Shown: piece by piece, positions 37,370 to 47,577 of the stretch
How the letters are laid out: every line of letters begins with the position of its first letter
How positions within the stretch are numbered: position 1 is the stretch's first letter
Assembly: GCA_021375695.1 (NCBI GenBank)
Contig: JAEPKX010000006.1
Coordinates: forward strand, 1 to 63,611
Source of the DNA: Candidatus Igneacidithiobacillus taupoensis
GTDB taxonomy: Bacteria; Pseudomonadota; Gammaproteobacteria; Acidithiobacillales; Acidithiobacillaceae
Reading direction: 5' to 3'
Length of the DNA stretch: 63,611 nt
The notes under the pieces: generated by a model
What the model was told of the DNA's origin: nothing
What the model saw: the letters and a program-made list of their open reading frames with translations, nothing else
Database searches by the model: none
Position numbers and translations under genes: made by a program

Positions 37370-39259
37370 TCACTCCAAATAGGTGTAACCCTGCAATCCT
37401 TCTCGGTAGAAGCTCAGAAAATCCTCCCGTTGTGCAACAGGAATCTGCTCTTGCGCTGCCAATTTCGCCTCAAATTGCCGACTCAATTCCTCCGCCGAAA
37501 ACTGTACATAACGCAGCACTTCCGCGACCGTATCTCCAGGTACGGGCTCTTCTAGGCGCAGGGCTCCATTGGCTTCACAGATAACATTCACCGCATCGGT
37601 ATCACCAAAGAGATTATGCATATCGCCCAGAATTTCCTGGTAGGCACCCACCAAAAAAACGCCAAGGTAATAGGGTTCCCCATCCCGCAGGGGATGAACA
37701 GGTAAACCCGGACTCAAGCCATCACCGGTAACATAGGAATCGATACGTCCATCGGAATCACAGGTAATATCTTCCAGGCGTGCGCGGCGAAGGGGTTGCT
37801 CCAGGTGCCGATGGATGGGCATGATGGGAAAAATTTGATCGATGGCCCATACATCAGGTAAGGATTGAAACAAGGAAAAGTTGGCAAAATACTTGTCAAC
37901 CAATTTCTCTTCCAGTTCATCCAGAACTTCTCGATGGGCCCGTTTGGCCGGATCCAGCAGAGCACGACAACGCCACAGGATATGGGCATATAGACGTTCT
38001 GCTCGCGCCCGACCCGCCAGATCCAGGAGATTCAGTTTGAATTCCTGCTGCGCCTCCTGCAGCAGAAATACCGCTTCCTGGTAGATCTCCAGGGCATCAT
38101 GGGAATTGGGGGCGTGGTCGAGGCGATCGAGCAAGCGATGCCAGGGAGATGCTAGCACGGAATCCAGATCTTCCTGCAACAGTACCTCACCCGGCGCTTT
38201 TTCCACGTCGATGATGCTGAACAACAGAACGGCATGATGGGCGGTAAGGGCTCGACCCGATTCCGAAATGATTTTGGGTTCCGGCAATCCTTCCTGACGA
38301 CATACCTCTGCCAGGGCCCGGACCACAGTGTATGCATAATCTTGTAAGGAGTAATTTGTGGAACAATACGCGCGGGAATGGGTACCTTCATAGTCAACGC
38401 CAAGGCCACCGCCCACATCCACCACCTGCAGATTGGCTCCCAGTTTGCGTAATTCGGCAAATAGTCGGGCACACTCCCTCATCCCACCTTGGATATATTG
38501 GATATTGGGAATTTGTGATCCCAAATGAAAATGGAGCAACTGCAAACATTGTAAGGAGTTAGCACTGCGTAATTGGGAAAGCATTTGCAAAATTTCACTG
38601 GAGGAGAGTCCAAACTTGGATTTTTCCCCACCAGTGTTTTGCCATTTTCCCGCCCCAGCAGAGGCAAGACGGGCTCTGACGCCAATTCGGGGGCTAACCC
38701 CCAATTCGGCACTGATGGACAGAATCATTGGCAGCTCACTTGCCTTCTCTACCACCAGGTAAACTATCAGGCCCAATTTTTCACCCATCAGCGCCAAGCG
38801 AATGTATTCCGCATCTTTATAGCCATTACAAACAACCGTGCCGCCAGCTGGAGTCAGGGCAAGGACCGTCAAGAGTTCCGGTTTACTGCCGGCCTCCAAT
38901 CCCACCAATCCCTGCCCGGCCCGCAGAATTTCCTCCACCACCCGACGATGCTGGTTGACCTTGATGGGATAGACCGCCTGATAGCATCCCTTGTAAGCTT
39001 CCTCGGTGATGGCAGTGGCAAAAGCCTCCTGCAGATCACGCACCCGACGCTGGAGAATCTGCGGAAAACGCAGTAAACAGGGAAGATTGAGATTCTGTTT
39101 GCCAAGCCGCTGGACCACATCTGCAAGTCCCGCTGCATAGGGGTGATCCGTGCCTTGGGGATGGACCCATACTTGGCCATCTTCACCTATTTCAAAGAGC
39201 CCATCGCTCCACTGCCGTACGTTGTACAGCGTCCGCGCGCATTGCACCGACCAGTTCAT
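37370..39259 (-). CDS. speA: Biosynthetic arginine decarboxylase
   Basis: A 629-residue fold-III PLP enzyme that makes agmatine for polyamine synthesis. The PLP lysine is in YPIKVNQHRRVVEEIL near 100, and GLEAGSKPEL, DVGGGLGVDYEGTHS, SESGRALTAHHAVL and the C-terminal LVGAYQEILGDMHNLFGDT follow in order. GAGGAGG precedes ATG at 39259. No speB or agmatine deiminase is in view. The 166-bp gap upstream, up to olsA, should hold its promoter, but I could not find a clear one. Confidence 0.95.
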   Translation of the reverse strand: MNWSVQCARTLYNVRQWSDGLFEIGEDGQVWVHPQGTDHPYAAGLADVVQRLGKQNLNLPCLLRFPQILQRRVRDLQEAFATAITEEAYKGCYQAVYPIKVNQHRRVVEEILRAGQGLVGLEAGSKPELLTVLALTPAGGTVVCNGYKDAEYIRLALMGEKLGLIVYLVVEKASELPMILSISAELGVSPRIGVRARLASAGAGKWQNTGGEKSKFGLSSSEILQMLSQLRSANSLQCLQLLHFHLGSQIPNIQYIQGGMRECARLFAELRKLGANLQVVDVGGGLGVDYEGTHSRAYCSTNYSLQDYAYTVVRALAEVCRQEGLPEPKIISESGRALTAHHAVLLFSIIDVEKAPGEVLLQEDLDSVLASPWHRLLDRLDHAPNSHDALEIYQEAVFLLQEAQQEFKLNLLDLAGRARAERLYAHILWRCRALLDPAKRAHREVLDELEEKLVDKYFANFSLFQSLPDVWAIDQIFPIMPIHRHLEQPLRRARLEDITCDSDGRIDSYVTGDGLSPGLPVHPLRDGEPYYLGVFLVGAYQEILGDMHNLFGDTDAVNVICEANGALRLEEPVPGDTVAEVLRYVQFSAEELSRQFEAKLAAQEQIPVAQREDFLSFYREGLQGYTYLE

Positions 39260-39425
39260 CTCTTCCTCCTCGCATTGCGCCGCTCAGTCTAGAGCTGCTA
39301 CTCCTGAAGCTCAAGAAGCCCATTTGCTGTGCATGGGGGTGCAATATTGGCAATCAGCAGCCAAATTGTGATCCGTGAAATCCTGGGGCAAGCAGGGGTA
39401 GACCGCGCATATACCAAAGAGTGTC

Positions 39426-40343
39426 TTAACGTTGGTGATGACGACGATGCCAATTATTCCAGACTTCGCGAAGGCGATGGCGCTGCGGGTCCAGATAGGT
39501 GATTTCTGCACCCTCCTCCATGGACCGCAAGGAGTCACGAATAACACGCCGGCACTCTTTTGCCAATTCGCGACGACCAAGGTCTGGACCCAATGGGTTT
39601 CCAAAGTAGATGCGCAGTGTCAATGGCGCCAAGGCCATCATGCGCCAGAGGTGTCCGGCTAGGGAATCTTCGCCAACAAAAGGACAAGTTTGATCGGCAT
39701 GCCCTGGACAAAGAATATCCTCATAACGCAGGCTAACAGGAACTACCATTGCCCCGGCAATGACGGCTGTCTCAAAAGGGGCCGCGTAGAAATCCCCTAC
39801 ATCCCGTCCATCACTGGTGGTTCCCTCCGGGAAAATGCATAAAAATCGCTCCTGTTCCAGCACTGAGGCCGCCTCTTTGAGTAATCGCTGGCTAGCCCTG
39901 GCATCGCTGCGATCGATAAAAAAGGTTCCAAGTCGCCTGGCCAAGCTTCCAAATACCGGCCAAGACTCCATCTCTTTCTTGGCGACAAATTGCCCCGGTC
40001 GGAGGGCGGCCAATGCCAGGATATCCAGATAAGAAATATGATTGGCAGCAATCAGCGCTGGACGGCTGGGTAGGTTGCCTGCAACGCGAAGGCGAATCCC
40101 CAGGATCCGAAGGGCAACGCAACACCACCAGCGGAAAACGGACAAAGCCCGCGAGTTGATTTGCCCCTTTTTGCCGTAGTACCACCACGCCAACGGAAAG
40201 GCGATGAGCAGATGCAGGAACAGTGCTGGTAAACGCCATAGACGACGATAGCCCCGAGGTTGACTGCGACGAAGGGTACGCTTGGGGTACGGAATCAGTT
40301 GCGCCGAGGTGGAATGCGCTTGAGCCGGACGGCGAAAGATCAT
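39426..40343 (-). CDS. olsA: 1-acyl-glycerol-3-phosphate/lyso-ornithine-lipid O-acyltransferase (OlsA-like)
   Basis: A 305-residue PlsC-family enzyme with a hydrophobic segment near 42-60 and the catalytic box ANHISYLD (NHxxxxD) near 100. The substrate-binding FPEGTTSDG is near 172. Overlap by 4 bp with an olsB gene points to O-acylation of lyso-ornithine lipid. General phosphatidic-acid synthesis by the same enzyme is possible, as OlsA proteins often do both. Residues 1-40 are strongly basic. The C-terminal Arg/His-rich tail is unusual. Confidence 0.85.
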   Translation of the reverse strand: MIFRRPAQAHSTSAQLIPYPKRTLRRSQPRGYRRLWRLPALFLHLLIAFPLAWWYYGKKGQINSRALSVFRWWCCVALRILGIRLRVAGNLPSRPALIAANHISYLDILALAALRPGQFVAKKEMESWPVFGSLARRLGTFFIDRSDARASQRLLKEAASVLEQERFLCIFPEGTTSDGRDVGDFYAAPFETAVIAGAMVVPVSLRYEDILCPGHADQTCPFVGEDSLAGHLWRMMALAPLTLRIYFGNPLGPDLGRRELAKECRRVIRDSLRSMEEGAEITYLDPQRHRLREVWNNWHRRHHQR

Positions 40344-41119
40344 TTGCCGTACTGCGCAGGTTCCAGGAAACGCTGCTGATAACGACTGGTGATCAGCTGT
40401 GCGTCACACCAGACAAAGAAATCCGCACAATGAAATTGTGGATCCCAAAATGGCTCTCCGCCAATACGTACTCCGGCGCGAAGGTATCCTTTGATCAGGC
40501 CTGGCAACTCTTCCGCCTTGACTGCTGCCGCAGGATCGAATCCGGGTATAGGGCGAAGGGGGAAAACCCTTTGCTCAACGGGTACCAGATGCGGTTCCAG
40601 CGAGCGATACAGAGCACCCAGGGCAGGACCATCGGTGCTATGGACACTGGCGCAACCCATGAGATGATCAATTTCCCACATGCTCATGGCCTCGGCCAGG
40701 CCAGACCACAACAAAACAATGACTGCCCCCTGTCGATAATCTGGATGGACACAGGAGCGACCCAATTCCATGATTCGGCTACCCAGGGCCAAGGGACGAG
40801 AAAGATCAAATTCCGTCTCGGCGTAATATCGCCCGACCTTGGCGACTTGTTCGGGCAAGAACAGGCGGTACGTGCCTACCACCTCTTGTCTGACCTCATC
40901 CTCAACTATCAGGTGCTCACAGAAAGGATCATATTCATCCTGATCCAATCCTGGCGGACCACTGAGTTGTGCCCCAAATTCAGCACTGAAAACCCGGTAA
41001 CGCAGACGTTGAGCCGCCTCAACTTCATCTTGATGTCGGGCCAGATACAAACGCAGGGAACGCTCTCCCTTGCGCGTATTACAATTCATACCTTTATCTG
41101 TTTGGGGTGGATTGAGCAT
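40340..41119 (-). CDS. olsB: Ornithine-acyl-ACP N-acyltransferase
   Basis: A 259-residue GNAT-fold protein. AAQRLRYRVFSAEFGAQL, DEYDPFCEHLIVED, VVGTYRLFLPEQ and ELGRSCVHPDYRQGAVIVLLWSGL match OlsB, which acylates ornithine with 3-hydroxy-acyl-ACP to lyso-ornithine lipid. ATG at 41119 has GGGAGAG eight bases upstream; ATGs at 41140 and 41089 are weaker. A tandem PHO box lies just upstream, so expression should rise when phosphate is scarce and replace phospholipid with a phosphate-free lipid. It starts 148 bp beyond purA. Confidence 0.87.
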   Translation of the reverse strand: MLNPPQTDKGMNCNTRKGERSLRLYLARHQDEVEAAQRLRYRVFSAEFGAQLSGPPGLDQDEYDPFCEHLIVEDEVRQEVVGTYRLFLPEQVAKVGRYYAETEFDLSRPLALGSRIMELGRSCVHPDYRQGAVIVLLWSGLAEAMSMWEIDHLMGCASVHSTDGPALGALYRSLEPHLVPVEQRVFPLRPIPGFDPAAAVKAEELPGLIKGYLRAGVRIGGEPFWDPQFHCADFFVWCDAQLITSRYQQRFLEPAQYGK

Positions 41120-41171
41120 CACAGGCTCTCCCAGATTCATTTGCAGACCAATGACAGTATGACCTCAAATT

Positions 41172-41211
41172 ATGACAAGAGTGCGACACTTTGATGACAG
41201 TTTTATGACAG
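41172..41211 (-). promoter_or_regulatory. Tandem PHO box (PhoB binding site) for olsB-olsA
   Basis: Read on the minus strand, CTGTCAT, CTGTCAT, GTGTCGC and TTGTCAT begin at 41211, 41200, 41189 and 41178, exactly 11 bases apart. Each is followed by the AT-rich 4-base tail typical of a PhoB half-site, so this is two adjacent PHO boxes. Less regular GGTCAT and CTGTCAT copies continue at 41165-41151. A CATACT hexamer (41161-41156) about ten bases past the box is a suitable -10. Confidence 0.82.
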
Positions 41212-41266
41212 CCGCCAATTGCGCCATATTCTAAACCGATAATGTCCCGATAGAAAACCTTTGGGA

Positions 41267-42577
<1,311 letters not shown>

Positions 42578-43786
42578 TCAGGAAGGGGAAAAAGGGAGAT
42601 CCGGACTGCTGCCACTCAAACGCCAATGTCCATCCTCCAGCACCAGGTAGGCATCGAAAGCAGCGGGAGGGAAATGATTATCCGGATTGCTTTCCTGGAC
42701 TACTACATAGCCTTGAGCACGCAGTGCTTGCAAAGCTTGCCATAGTGCCAGGGAGTCATCGGCCGGCGCCCAGACCAGCGGGCGCTGCGCTTTCTGCGCA
42801 CTCCATTCCCGCAACAAAGGACGCAAATCCAGGCTGAATCCAGTGGCAGGCCGATGGCATCCGTATGCCTCACCAATACCGTCATAGCGGCCACCGCGAG
42901 CCACCGGGGCGCCTCTTTGGGAAGAGTACACAGCAAACAACATTCCCGTGTGATAGTGGTGGCCCTGCAATTCCGCCAAATCGGCACGAATCCGCACCGC
43001 TGGAAAACGTTCTTCCAGGACTGACCAGACATACTCCAGAGAATCCAGTGCTGGTTCAAGTTCTGCTTGGGAGGTAAAGATACGGCGTGCACGTTCCAGA
43101 CAGCGACGATCCCCCCTTAAACCTGCCAGCGTCAAGAACTGTTGCCGCAAATCCAGGGAAACCCCAGCCTCTTGCAGCAGCCTCTGCAAATCAGGCCATG
43201 CCTTCCGCTCAATAGCATGAATGATCTGATTCGTCTGTGCCGGACTGAGTCTGGCAGCCTGTACCAGGTACATGGGAATTTGCACATGGCCCAAATCCAG
43301 GTGAAGTGCAGAATCCAGACAGCGCTGCACACTTTCCAACATTAAACTGATTATTTCCAAATCGCCTTGGGGCGATGCCACACCAAACAGTTCGGCACCC
43401 ACCTGAAAAGGAGCCCGGCTGCCGCCCAAGGCATCGGGACGGGCTCGCAAGACAGTGCCAGCATAGCAGAATCGGCGCGCCTCACCTCTGCGAGCCATTT
43501 GGGCATCCATTCGTGCCATTTGTGGCGTCATGTCAGAACGAAAACCCAGTACTCTGCCACTGACTTGATCAATGACCTTCCAGGTTTCCAGATCCAGGTC
43601 GGCAGCGCTGCCTGTCAATAGGCTTTCCAGATGTTCCAACATGGGGGGAATGAGTTGCTGATAGCCCCAGCTCGCGAAAAGATCCAGCAGTTCGCGCCGT
43701 TTTTGCTCCAGGGCTGCTGCCTGCCCGGGTCCCATATCGTCAAAACCCGCGGGCAGAATCCAGGTACCTGCTTCGGTAGCAATCAT
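42578..43786 (-). CDS. hisZ: ATP phosphoribosyltransferase regulatory subunit HisZ
   Basis: A 402-residue HisRS-like protein without aminoacylation function. Its fold motifs resemble class II synthetases (LGFRSDMTPQMARMDAQ, FCYAGTVLRARP, FQVGAELFG) but the histidyl-adenylate residues are changed, as in HisZ. It complexes with short-form HisG and gives histidine feedback control. Its presence implies a short HisG elsewhere. A genuine hisS is at 56.9 kb, so this is not the tRNA synthetase. ATG at 43786 overlaps hflC by 4 bp. Confidence 0.92.
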   Translation of the reverse strand: MIATEAGTWILPAGFDDMGPGQAAALEQKRRELLDLFASWGYQQLIPPMLEHLESLLTGSAADLDLETWKVIDQVSGRVLGFRSDMTPQMARMDAQMARRGEARRFCYAGTVLRARPDALGGSRAPFQVGAELFGVASPQGDLEIISLMLESVQRCLDSALHLDLGHVQIPMYLVQAARLSPAQTNQIIHAIERKAWPDLQRLLQEAGVSLDLRQQFLTLAGLRGDRRCLERARRIFTSQAELEPALDSLEYVWSVLEERFPAVRIRADLAELQGHHYHTGMLFAVYSSQRGAPVARGGRYDGIGEAYGCHRPATGFSLDLRPLLREWSAQKAQRPLVWAPADDSLALWQALQALRAQGYVVVQESNPDNHFPPAAFDAYLVLEDGHWRLSGSSPDLPFSPS

Positions 43787-44658
43787 CGCTTGATGGTACT
43801 CTGCTGTGAGCGAAGATATTGCACCAGAGGGGAGCTCTCTGGCAAGACAAGAACATCCCCCTTCTTGATCTCCCGCAAGAGTTCGAGGCTACGGTAAAAC
43901 GCAAAGAAGCGCGGATCTTTTCCGTAGGATGCGGCATAGATTTTGGCAGCTTCTTCCCGCGCCTTACCAATGGTCTGTTGCGCGTCTGTGTAGGCATCAC
44001 TTAGCAACGCTTGCCGCTTCTTTTCTGCCTGATCCTGCAATTGATTGACCTGATCCTTGCCAGCCAACTGCACGGCTTCCAGCTGACTTTGCAGCTTTGC
44101 GCGCATTTGTCGGTAGGTGCTTTGTAAGGCATCAGAAGTCAGGCCGATTTCCAGAAAGTGCAGAGAATCCATACCAATTCCATCTTTGGTCAATGCTTTT
44201 TTTGCCGATTGTAGAAGCGACTGTTGCCAGGCATGCAATTGTTTGTCATCTGGCTGATTTTGCAGCGCCTGGGATTCGAGCAAGCGATGGAAAGCAGAAA
44301 TGACCGTATCACTGACCTGACTTTCGGCCAAGGCCATGTTGAGACCTCGTTCATAGAAGCGAGCCGGGTCCGCAATGTGCCATTCCACAAAACAATTGAG
44401 CTGCAGATCTTTCCCATTGGACACATGTACCGTAATGGCCTTGGTGCTCTGGCTTCGCTGACGGGTATCTATGAGTTGCACTGATTGTAAAAAAGGCCAA
44501 TGGAGATACAAACCAGGGGTAGAACGTATAGCTTCCACCCGGCCCATGCGTAACAACAAAGCGCTTTCTCCGGGTCGCAGTACATAAAAACTGGCAGTGA
44601 GCAGGTAGAGCACGATCGCCAGAATCAGCAGGGTCCAGCCCCATTTGGCCAACTTCAT
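43783..44658 (-). CDS. hflC: FtsH-modulating SPFH protein HflC
   Basis: A 291-residue inner-membrane protein with one N-terminal membrane segment (9-29) and a band-7/SPFH domain in the periplasm (VLRPGESALLLRMGRVEAI, LYLHWPFLQSVQLIDTRQ). A long charged coiled coil (~190-250) follows. It assembles with HflK around FtsH and limits its access to membrane substrates. It overlaps hflK and hisZ by 4 bp each. Confidence 0.95.
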   Translation of the reverse strand: MKLAKWGWTLLILAIVLYLLTASFYVLRPGESALLLRMGRVEAIRSTPGLYLHWPFLQSVQLIDTRQRSQSTKAITVHVSNGKDLQLNCFVEWHIADPARFYERGLNMALAESQVSDTVISAFHRLLESQALQNQPDDKQLHAWQQSLLQSAKKALTKDGIGMDSLHFLEIGLTSDALQSTYRQMRAKLQSQLEAVQLAGKDQVNQLQDQAEKKRQALLSDAYTDAQQTIGKAREEAAKIYAASYGKDPRFFAFYRSLELLREIKKGDVLVLPESSPLVQYLRSQQSTIKR

Positions 44659-45773
44659 GACTTGCCTCCCGTGCTTAAGGCAGTGGCAGTGGCTGACGCC
44701 TGGGGTGCTTCCGCACTACGGTCGGGAACCGCAGCAGGCACTTGAACAATGGTATCGTTACCGCCAAAGACTACCCGTCCTGCCTTACGCCAGGCATCCT
44801 GCAAGGCTTGCAGATACATTTCCGTGCCCATGACCTGCGGGTCCGTCTGATACGCTCGATAGGCGGCATCAAAGCGGGCCGAATCACCCTTGGCTTTGCC
44901 CAAGATCTGCTCTGCTTCTACTTGTGCTTGACTACGCATTTTGTCAGCTGCAGCCTTGGCCGCAAGCAGTGATTTTTGACCTTCTGCCTTGACCTTGTCG
45001 GCCTCTGCCTGGGCAGCTTTCCGGGCTTGCTCAATGGCCTGATATTCCTTATCCAACGTATTGGGATGGGTGATTTCAATGACCTGCACACCCTGCAACT
45101 GAAGCCCGGAATGGCTGTTTTCCATCAGTTGTTGTGCGGCCTTGAGGATTTCTTGCTCCAGAACGTCATGGGGAGCTGACAACAACTGATCAGAGCTCAT
45201 GCCCTGTGTTACCTTTCGGACTGCAGTCGTTAATATATAGGCCAGATATTGTTGGGGATTAGCATTGGCAAAGAGATATTCCTGCGGGTTAGCAATGCGA
45301 TAGTCTCCGGCATAGCGAATATCTACTACTTCGCCGTTGGTGCTCAATAACCTTCCGGGGTTCAGGGTATCATCGGACCCACCATATCCCAGAACCAGTC
45401 GCCGGTTACGACCGACATCCACAGCCTCCACCTGTTCAATAGGATATGGCCAATGGTAATGACTGCCAGGCGGCACGGTAGCTACTATTTGACCAAATCG
45501 GAGTAATACGCCCTCTTGCCCAGGACCCAACTGATAAAACCCCGAGCTTAGCCAGGCGGCGAACAGGATCACCAAGACAATGAGTGGCAACCAACGCCCG
45601 AGCTCTTTGCCGCGTTGCGGAGCGGAACCGTTGGCAAGTTTACTGCCCAGCTTGCGCAGTTCCTTGGTAATCTTTTCGATACTCCAGGAGGTACCCGAGG
45701 CTCCAGGGCGTTGCCCCCAGGGGCTTTGCTTGCCGTTTTGCTTGCCACTTCCGCCCGGATCACTCCATGGCAT
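44655..45773 (-). CDS. hflK: FtsH-modulating SPFH protein HflK
   Basis: A 372-residue partner of HflC. A Gly/Pro/Gln-rich cytoplasmic start is followed by a membrane segment (about 63-82), the SPFH domain (QLGPGQEGVLLRFGQIVATV) and an Ala/Lys/Glu-rich coiled coil, with an Ala/Ser-rich tail. ATG at 45773 has GGAG nine bases upstream. It begins 20 bp after hflX. The earlier in-frame methionine lies inside hflX and is unlikely. Confidence 0.94.
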   Translation of the reverse strand: MPWSDPGGSGKQNGKQSPWGQRPGASGTSWSIEKITKELRKLGSKLANGSAPQRGKELGRWLPLIVLVILFAAWLSSGFYQLGPGQEGVLLRFGQIVATVPPGSHYHWPYPIEQVEAVDVGRNRRLVLGYGGSDDTLNPGRLLSTNGEVVDIRYAGDYRIANPQEYLFANANPQQYLAYILTTAVRKVTQGMSSDQLLSAPHDVLEQEILKAAQQLMENSHSGLQLQGVQVIEITHPNTLDKEYQAIEQARKAAQAEADKVKAEGQKSLLAAKAAADKMRSQAQVEAEQILGKAKGDSARFDAAYRAYQTDPQVMGTEMYLQALQDAWRKAGRVVFGGNDTIVQVPAAVPDRSAEAPQASATATALSTGGKS

Positions 45774-45793
45774 GCCGCTCTCCTTGCATGAAT

Positions 45794-47104
45794 TTACCGG
45801 GGCATTGTAGAAGGGGGATCCTCTCGCTGACAACTCTCCAGATCATTGTGCTGCAAAATGCGACCCCATTCCCGGCGATCCAGCTCCACCCACAAATGCG
45901 TTTGCCCCTGTTCGTCATAGTGCTCCTCGAGAATTTTCCCTAAACGAAAGAACTCTGCACGTAAAGCTGCCTGGTTTGGCCGCAAGGCACAGTGAATGCG
46001 GATTCGATTGGCAAAAAGTCGTTCCTCGATGGCCTGGTACAGGTGATCCAAACCCGCTCCAGTCCGGGCACTGATCCACAGGTCCACGATTTGTCCTTGT
46101 TCATTTTTTCGCCAGCGAGGATCTTCGCCCAGTACATCAATTTTGTTGTAAACCCGGATCCTTGGCAGATTATCAGCACCAATATCGTGCAAGACCTCGT
46201 CTACCGCTGCCATTTGCAGATCTCGATCGGGTGCAGCGGTATCAATAACTTGCAAAAGTAACTGGGCTTGGTTGACCTCTTCCAACGTGGCGCGAAATGC
46301 GGCGATGAGCCCTGGCGGCAGGTCCCGTAAAAAACCCACCGTATCTGCCACCAGCACCTCTGCTTCTCCCTGTCGGTCTTTGACCAGACGTCGAATTGCG
46401 GGATCCAGGGTAGCAAAAAGCTGATCGGCAGCATACTGTCGATCATTCGTCAACCTATTGAAAAGCGAAGACTTGCCCGCATTGGTGTAACCAACCAGAG
46501 CCACCATTGGCACCGGTGCCCGTTGGCGGGCGCGCCGTTGGGTGGCACGTTGGGAGCGAACACGGTCAAGCCGGTGGCGCAGCGCAGCAATCCGATCACC
46601 AATCAAGCGACGATCGGTTTCCAATTGCGTCTCACCAGGGCCCCTAAGACCAATACCGCCCCGTTGCCGCTCCAGATGGGTCCAGCCCCGCACCAGACGG
46701 GTACGCAAATGGTCCAGCTGGGCTAGCTCCACCTGCAGTTTTCCTTCGTGGGTCCGGGCGCGACGGGCGAAAATATCGAGAATCAAGCCGACCCGATCCA
46801 GCACCCGCGTAGACCACGCGCGTTCCAGATTGCGTTCTTGAATGGGTGTCAATGGACGATCAAAGATCACCAGATCAACTGGATCCATCCGTAACGCTGC
46901 GGCAATTTCTTCCACCTTGCCCGAACCAATGCAGGTTGCGGGATCCAGGCGGGCGCGTGGGACTCGCCAACAATCCACCACGGTCGCCCCGGTATCCGTG
47001 GCCAGCTGGCGAAACTCTTCACAATCCCCAGAATCTTCCAGGGATCCTGGAGTGAAGACATGGACTAGGAGAACCCGATCCTGGTGCGATCGATCCCAGT
47101 ACAA
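45794..47104 (-). CDS. hflX: Ribosome-associated GTPase HflX
   Basis: A 436-residue GTPase that splits stalled ribosomes under stress. The N-terminal HflX domain runs to ~190 and ends in the glycine-rich GGIGLRGPGETQLETDRR linker. The G domain has GYTNAGKSSLFNRL, DTVGFLRDLP and YNKIDVL. There is no ATG near the family start; TTG at 47104 with GAGG six bases upstream, 8 bp after the hfq stop, is the inferred start. Confidence 0.94.
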   Translation of the reverse strand: MYWDRSHQDRVLLVHVFTPGSLEDSGDCEEFRQLATDTGATVVDCWRVPRARLDPATCIGSGKVEEIAAALRMDPVDLVIFDRPLTPIQERNLERAWSTRVLDRVGLILDIFARRARTHEGKLQVELAQLDHLRTRLVRGWTHLERQRGGIGLRGPGETQLETDRRLIGDRIAALRHRLDRVRSQRATQRRARQRAPVPMVALVGYTNAGKSSLFNRLTNDRQYAADQLFATLDPAIRRLVKDRQGEAEVLVADTVGFLRDLPPGLIAAFRATLEEVNQAQLLLQVIDTAAPDRDLQMAAVDEVLHDIGADNLPRIRVYNKIDVLGEDPRWRKNEQGQIVDLWISARTGAGLDHLYQAIEERLFANRIRIHCALRPNQAALRAEFFRLGKILEEHYDEQGQTHLWVELDRREWGRILQHNDLESCQREDPPSTMPR

Positions 47105-47112
47105 TGGTTGCC

Positions 47113-47388
47113 TCAGTCCGTACCCTCACCTGGCGTGGGATTTTCCTCCAGCCCGTTTTCTGGCAGGGGCAGGCGAACGTCTCGGCTTGGCACCACCGTC
47201 GAGATGGCATGCTTATAGATCATCTGACTGACATTGTTGCGCAAAAGCACAACAAATTGATCAAAGGATTCGACAAAACCCTGGAGCTTGATGCCGTTGA
47301 CCAGGTAAATTGCCACCGGGACATGCTCTTTGCGCAGCAAATTAAGGAAAGGGTCTTGCAGGATCTGCCCTTTTTGTTGACCAGCCAT
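47113..47388 (-). CDS. hfq: RNA chaperone Hfq
   Basis: A 91-residue Sm-like protein that pairs small RNAs with mRNAs. The Sm1 and Sm2 motifs are intact: [40 protein letters not shown] and [16 protein letters not shown]. The tail of about 20 residues is acidic and shorter than in E. coli. AAGGAG precedes the ATG. miaA, the usual upstream neighbour, is absent; hfq heads the operon and is divergent from ppc. Confidence 0.97.
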   Translation of the reverse strand: MAGQQKGQILQDPFLNLLRKEHVPVAIYLVNGIKLQGFVESFDQFVVLLRNNVSQMIYKHAISTVVPSRDVRLPLPENGLEENPTPGEGTD

Positions 47389-47501
47389 TCGTTATCTCCT
47401 TGTTGACTTGTTGGCTCTGAAGCGATTCTTAGACTATATCAAAATAACACATGATACCATGGTTCCCGGCTACCCATCGCCCGTTTCGCGGGGCGTGATT
47501 T

Positions 47502-47530
47502 TTGACCTCGCGCCCGATTCCCGCTAAGTT
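47502..47530 (+). promoter_or_regulatory. Sigma-70 promoter for ppc
   Basis: TTGACC (47502-47507), a 17-base spacer and TAAGTT (47525-47530) lie 47 bases before the ppc GTG. The GC-rich dyad CGCCC...GGGCG followed by a T-run lies just upstream and overlaps the -35. Confidence 0.6.
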
Positions 47531-47577
47531 TCTGTGATCGAGCAGAGCAATGAACCTCACGCCAGCGGAGAAAGCCA

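Noticed and set aside
47479-47505. GC hairpin followed by T-run before ppc, read as a terminator or attenuator
   Set aside because: It overlaps the -35 of the ppc promoter, so it lies upstream of the ppc transcript, and no plus-strand gene precedes it.
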